Positions 60,760-64,000 of a DNA stretch of 64,000 nt are shown here, in pieces. A model generated the notes under the pieces. It searched no databases, was not told where the DNA came from, and saw only the letters and a program-made list of their open reading frames with translations. Position 1 is the first letter of the stretch. Each line of letters starts with the position of its first letter. The stretch is from Bacillus litorisediminis. GTDB lineage: Bacteria; Bacillota; Bacilli; Bacillales; JC228. Both the position numbers and the translations under genes were made by a program. The DNA is taken from positions 1-64,000 of the forward strand of contig NZ_JAKZKT010000005.1 in the NCBI RefSeq assembly GCF_022808645.1. Reading direction: 5' to 3'.

Positions 60760-62316
60760 ATGAGTATTTTACACGTTAAAAATTTAAGTCATGGCTTTGG
60801 CGACCGGGCCATTTTTAATAATGTGTCCTTTCGTCTGCTAAAAGGAGAGCATATCGGTTTAATCGGCGCTAATGGTGAGGGTAAATCCACCTTTATGAAT
60901 ATCATTACCGGTAAGCTAGAACCCGACGAAGGGAAAGTAGAATGGTCTAAAAACGCACGGGTTGGCTATTTGGACCAGCATACGGTCCTCCAGCAAGGAC
61001 TAACGATTCGCGAGGTTTTGAAAAGTGCTTTTCAATATTTGTTTAGCTTAGAAGCAGAAATGAATGAGATGTATGAAAAAATCGGAAGTGCTACTCCTGA
61101 AGAGTTAGAAAAACTAATGGAGGAAGTCGGTACCATCCAGGATATGCTGACTAATAACGATTTCTATGTAATTGATGCTAAGGTTGAAGAGATTGCCAGA
61201 GGGCTTGGTTTAGATGACATTGGATTGGACCGGGATGTACATGACCTGAGCGGAGGGCAGCGAACCAAGGTCTTACTTGCCAAGCTTCTTTTAGAGAAGC
61301 CTGAGATTCTTCTGTTAGACGAGCCGACTAACTACTTAGATGAGAAACATATTGAGTGGCTTAAGCGTTATCTTCAAGACTATGAGAATGCATTTATCTT
61401 AATCTCACACGATATTCCGTTCTTAAATAGTGTCGTGAATCTCATTTACCATATGGAAAATCAGGAGTTGAACCGCTATGTAGGAGACTACGACCATTTC
61501 TTGGAAGTATATGAGGTGAAAAAACAGCAGCTTGAAGCTGCCTACAAGCGACAGCAGCAAGAAATCTCAGAGCTTAAGGATTTTGTTGCCCGTAATAAAG
61601 CCCGCGTTTCAACCAGAAACATGGCGATGTCTCGCCAGAAAAAGCTAGACAAAATGGAAATCATTGAATTAGCACCAGAACGGCCAAAACCAGAGTTTAA
61701 CTTTAAAGAATCGCGTACCTCCGGAAAATTAATTTTTGAGGCAAAAGACCTTGTGATCGGCTACGATTCCCCGCTTTCCAGACCGCTCAACCTGCGGATG
61801 GAAAGAGGTCAGAAAATTGCTCTCATGGGAGCTAACGGAATCGGCAAAACCACCTTGCTCCGAAGTATCCTAGGTGAAATTAAACCTATTTCGGGTCAAG
61901 TTGAACTGGGAGAATATTTAAATATAGGCTATTTTGAACAAGAAATAAAAAAAGCTAATTACAACACTTGTATTGATGAAGTGTGGAATGAGTTCCCGCA
62001 TTTTACACAATATGAGGTTCGGGCTGCTCTTGCCAAATGCGGCCTTACAACGAAACATATTGAAAGTAAAGTTGAAGTTCTAAGCGGCGGAGAAAAAGCA
62101 AAAGTTCGTTTATGTAAGCTGATTAATCAAGAAACCAATCTATTGGTTTTAGATGAACCGACCAACCATTTGGATGTCGATGCCAAGGATGAGCTGAAAC
62201 GTGCTTTAAAGGCGTACAAAGGCAGCGTTTTGATTATCTGCCATGAGCCTGAGTTTTATCAGGATATTGCAACCGATGTGTGGAACTGTGAAACTTGGAC
62301 GACAAAGGTGTTTTAA
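60760..62316 (+). CDS. ykpA: ABC-F family ATPase (YkpA/YbiT type)
   Basis: A 518-residue soluble protein with two ATPase domains and no membrane segment. Domain 1 has GANGEGKST, SGGQ and LLLDEPTNYLDE; the interdomain linker (about 240-310) is charged (AAYKRQQQEISELKDFVARNKARVST); domain 2 has GANGIGKTT, SGGEKAKV and LVLDEPTNHLD. ABC-F proteins act at the ribosomal E site. This subgroup (YbiT/YkpA) is housekeeping rather than antibiotic-resistance. AAGGTG 8 nt before ATG 60760 sets the start. Confidence 0.93.
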   Translation: MSILHVKNLSHGFGDRAIFNNVSFRLLKGEHIGLIGANGEGKSTFMNIITGKLEPDEGKVEWSKNARVGYLDQHTVLQQGLTIREVLKSAFQYLFSLEAEMNEMYEKIGSATPEELEKLMEEVGTIQDMLTNNDFYVIDAKVEEIARGLGLDDIGLDRDVHDLSGGQRTKVLLAKLLLEKPEILLLDEPTNYLDEKHIEWLKRYLQDYENAFILISHDIPFLNSVVNLIYHMENQELNRYVGDYDHFLEVYEVKKQQLEAAYKRQQQEISELKDFVARNKARVSTRNMAMSRQKKLDKMEIIELAPERPKPEFNFKESRTSGKLIFEAKDLVIGYDSPLSRPLNLRMERGQKIALMGANGIGKTTLLRSILGEIKPISGQVELGEYLNIGYFEQEIKKANYNTCIDEVWNEFPHFTQYEVRAALAKCGLTTKHIESKVEVLSGGEKAKVRLCKLINQETNLLVLDEPTNHLDVDAKDELKRALKAYKGSVLIICHEPEFYQDIATDVWNCETWTTKVF

Positions 62317-62321
62317 TCATA

Positions 62322-62358
62322 GGAGCCTCTAAACTTTGTGTTTAGGGGCTTATTTTTC
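62322..62358 (+). terminator. terminator after ykpA
   Basis: AGCCTCTAAAC (62324-62334) pairs with GTTTAGGGGCT (62340-62350), one mismatch, followed by TATTTTT. Confidence 0.85.
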
Positions 62359-62442
62359 TGCGGAAAGCCCTTATTTCCATTGCCCTTCTAAGAGTGTTAC
62401 AATAATAGTGTAATTAAAATCCAATGTAAATGGGGGATTTCT

Positions 62443-63834
62443 ATGTCCGCAAAACAAATGGTGACGATCCAAACTAAAAAGAAAACCAAATATGTATCGA
62501 TTCAGCGAATGGCTGCTTATCACGCTATAAAAGTGGTTGAAGCCTATGATGATCATAATGAATGTTATCTGCTGTTTTTCTATAAAAATCAGTATTTAAC
62601 TTATCGAAAAGTGACGTCACTTGGCACTGACTCGCGACTCAAAGCTTTGTTTTCCGATGGTATCATAATCGATGCCCCCCATCCATTAATTGAACATCTG
62701 ATTGCCAGAACACAAACTTTCACCTTTCAAAGCTTTAATCAGCTTCTTCACAAAGCGGAACAGCATTTTTCCGATCAAGAAACCTCGCTCATCTTTTCGT
62801 TTTTCGATTCCTTTATCCCTAAAGATAAAATTATAAATTTAATGAGAAACAAATATAACCAATTCCGACGAAATGGACAATTTTTTAAAGCCTATCAAAT
62901 TCTTCAAATTTGTTTGGACTATGCTCCTAACAATAATTGGGCCCGTGATATGTCACATAACCTTCAATACCATCGCTTTGAAATGCTTTATGATGAAGTC
63001 GGCCCTGCTCTTTTCAATAAAGATCCCCTTTATGTTGAAATTCATTCTTTTCAGAATCGCCCGGATGATAAACTGTTCTCTCAGCTTCAAGAAAAACTTT
63101 CTCAAGAAGACAGATGGATTGATCAAATTATCCTTTATAGAGACCGGATGCTGACTTCAGAAGGGGCTGGCAGTTTTGCAAACCTATACTCCCTTCTTAT
63201 TTCACACCTGCAGGATGAGGATATCATCTATTTGTTAAACGAGCTACTAGAAAAAGGGAGAAACCAAAAGGAGCTGCGACAGGCATTAATTAATCTCCTT
63301 ATAAAAAACAGACATTATGAAGATGCCATCAACGTCATTTCCAATCGCTATTCTACAGTCTCAAACGATGAGTATCTTCAAGTCCAATACTTACTTGAAC
63401 ATAAACCATTAGACTCAAGCAAGCTGCAGATTGAAAATATGAACCATATCCTCGTTCACGAGACAGAACCCCACAAGTTAGAAAAATTACTCCGTCTATG
63501 TATTCCTATTTTACTGAATAAATATGATTTTACCTTTACTCATCAATGGCTTCGTCCATTCTATGAATTAGAGGTCTCCCTCCCTATACTGCAAAAATTG
63601 AATACGATGGCAGCCATTAAAGATGATCCAGAGCATCAGCTTCAGTTAGGAGAGCTTTATTATGAATTTCAACAATTTGACAGGGCTATTGACTGCTTTA
63701 GCTTTGAGATGGAGCTAAATCCTCATGATATCAAACCGATTCAATGGTTAGCCAAAGCTTATAGAGAATTAGGGAAAAAAGAAGAATCTCTCGCTTATCA
63801 AAATATCGTTGCTTCTATGCAGAAACGGGCTTAG
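62443..63834 (+). CDS. tetratricopeptide-repeat protein of unknown function
   Basis: A 463-residue soluble protein. The N-terminal part (1-120) is unfamiliar (KTKYVSIQRMAAYHAIKVVEAYDD), the middle is helical, and the last 60 residues contain clear TPR pairs: LGELYYEFQQFDRAIDCFSFEMELNPHD and WLAKAYRELGKKEESLAYQ. Other helix pairs (AYQILQICLDYAPNNN; RHYEDAINVISNRYS) suggest a longer superhelix. It should be a protein-binding scaffold. GGGGGA lies before the ATG. It is preceded and followed by terminators, so it is monocistronic. I do not recognise a named family. Confidence 0.8.
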   Translation: MSAKQMVTIQTKKKTKYVSIQRMAAYHAIKVVEAYDDHNECYLLFFYKNQYLTYRKVTSLGTDSRLKALFSDGIIIDAPHPLIEHLIARTQTFTFQSFNQLLHKAEQHFSDQETSLIFSFFDSFIPKDKIINLMRNKYNQFRRNGQFFKAYQILQICLDYAPNNNWARDMSHNLQYHRFEMLYDEVGPALFNKDPLYVEIHSFQNRPDDKLFSQLQEKLSQEDRWIDQIILYRDRMLTSEGAGSFANLYSLLISHLQDEDIIYLLNELLEKGRNQKELRQALINLLIKNRHYEDAINVISNRYSTVSNDEYLQVQYLLEHKPLDSSKLQIENMNHILVHETEPHKLEKLLRLCIPILLNKYDFTFTHQWLRPFYELEVSLPILQKLNTMAAIKDDPEHQLQLGELYYEFQQFDRAIDCFSFEMELNPHDIKPIQWLAKAYRELGKKEESLAYQNIVASMQKRA

Positions 63835-63865
63835 ACAGATTTTCACCCTATTCTTGTGTAAAATG

Positions 63866-63899
63866 AAAGGCCATTTCCTCTGATTGGAAATGGCCTTCA
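63866..63899. terminator. bidirectional terminator between convergent genes
   Basis: Perfect 12-bp arms AAGGCCATTTCC (63867-63878) and GGAAATGGCCTT (63886-63897) with a 7-nt loop, between the TPR gene and the gene at the window edge. Confidence 0.88.
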
Positions 63900-63903
63900 T
63901 TAT

Positions 63904-64000
63904 TTACTTAATTGCTAATTTGTTCTTTAATTTTTCAAGCATATCTGTTGTCATCAGCTCCAGATTGTACTCTGCCTTAAATCCCCACTCCTCTTTAGCT
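63904..64000 (-). CDS. C-terminus of an NAD-dependent epimerase-type L-threonine 3-dehydrogenase (partial)
   Basis: The last 32 codons of a reverse-strand gene enter the window from the right and end TAA. The residues AKEEWGFKAEYNLELMTTDMLEKLK match the C-terminal helix of SDR-type L-threonine dehydrogenases, where D/A-R..WGW.A.Y.L..MT.DML is typical, and of related nucleotide-sugar epimerases. Only this tail is visible, so the name is tentative. Confidence 0.6.
   Translation of the reverse strand, partial: AKEEWGFKAEYNLELMTTDMLEKLKNKLAIK

Overview
The window looks like chromosomal DNA from an endospore-forming, low-GC Gram-positive bacterium of the Bacillaceae. The evidence is spore coat genes of the CotSA/CotS/CotI type, a bacillithiol deacetylase (BshB2) with its YojF partner, Shine-Dalgarno sites close to AGGAGG, many GTG/TTG starts, SigA-like promoters and a CcpA-type cre box. 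Genus and species cannot be fixed from this sequence. No rRNA, tRNA, prophage or CRISPR array is visible.

Layout. 1-4.4 kb: the end of an IS91-type transposase, an ABC ATPase without its permease, a divergent two-component system, and pyridoxine kinase. 4.5-9.2 kb: a 52-bp tandem repeat, yojF-bshB2, a GntR/HutC regulator with a NagR/DasR-type operator, and a YtrA-type regulator-ABC operon. 9.2-20.9 kb: a PQQ-type sugar dehydrogenase lipoprotein, a Cof phosphatase, an SDR protein, beta-phosphoglucomutase, a GH65 disaccharide phosphorylase with its ABC importer, and an AraC regulator. 20.9-22.2 kb: a six-copy array of a ~193-bp repeat. 22.2-31.8 kb: acetyltransferases, a 41-residue Cys4 microprotein, a duplicated P-loop ATPase, an RsgA GTPase behind a leader peptide and terminator, small membrane proteins, a nucleotidyltransferase-methyltransferase fusion coupled to a frameshifted SDR gene, and a Gfo/Idh/MocA oxidoreductase. 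31.9-39.8 kb: a complete Flp/Tad pilus operon behind a c-di-GMP-I riboswitch. 40.2-44.1 kb: VOC, a QueA paralogue, an SDR gene, a nuclease-like/winged-helix protein, and a second array of the 193-bp family. 44.1-51.1 kb: an RND pump with its TetR repressor, a Rieske FAD oxidoreductase, SRPBCC and DUF3231 proteins. 51.1-62.3 kb: L,D-transpeptidase, galU, ugd, the spore coat cluster, and an ABC-F protein. The window ends with a TPR protein and a partial threonine dehydrogenase-like gene.

How genes work together. The GH65 enzyme, importer and PgmB form a plausible route: disaccharide uptake, phosphorolysis to beta-glucose-1-phosphate, then conversion to glucose-6-phosphate, under CcpA and probably AraC control. 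GalU and Ugd make UDP-glucose and UDP-glucuronate beside coat glycosyltransferases. The pilus operon appears to be switched by c-di-GMP at the RNA level, with a second terminator after the pilin genes that should keep pilin in excess over assembly proteins.

The best leads for something undescribed are the leader-peptide/attenuator upstream of rsgA, the two related 193-bp repeat arrays (one directly behind a conserved-looking nuclease-fold/winged-helix gene), and the acidic Ser-Asp-Glu protein in the spore coat cluster.
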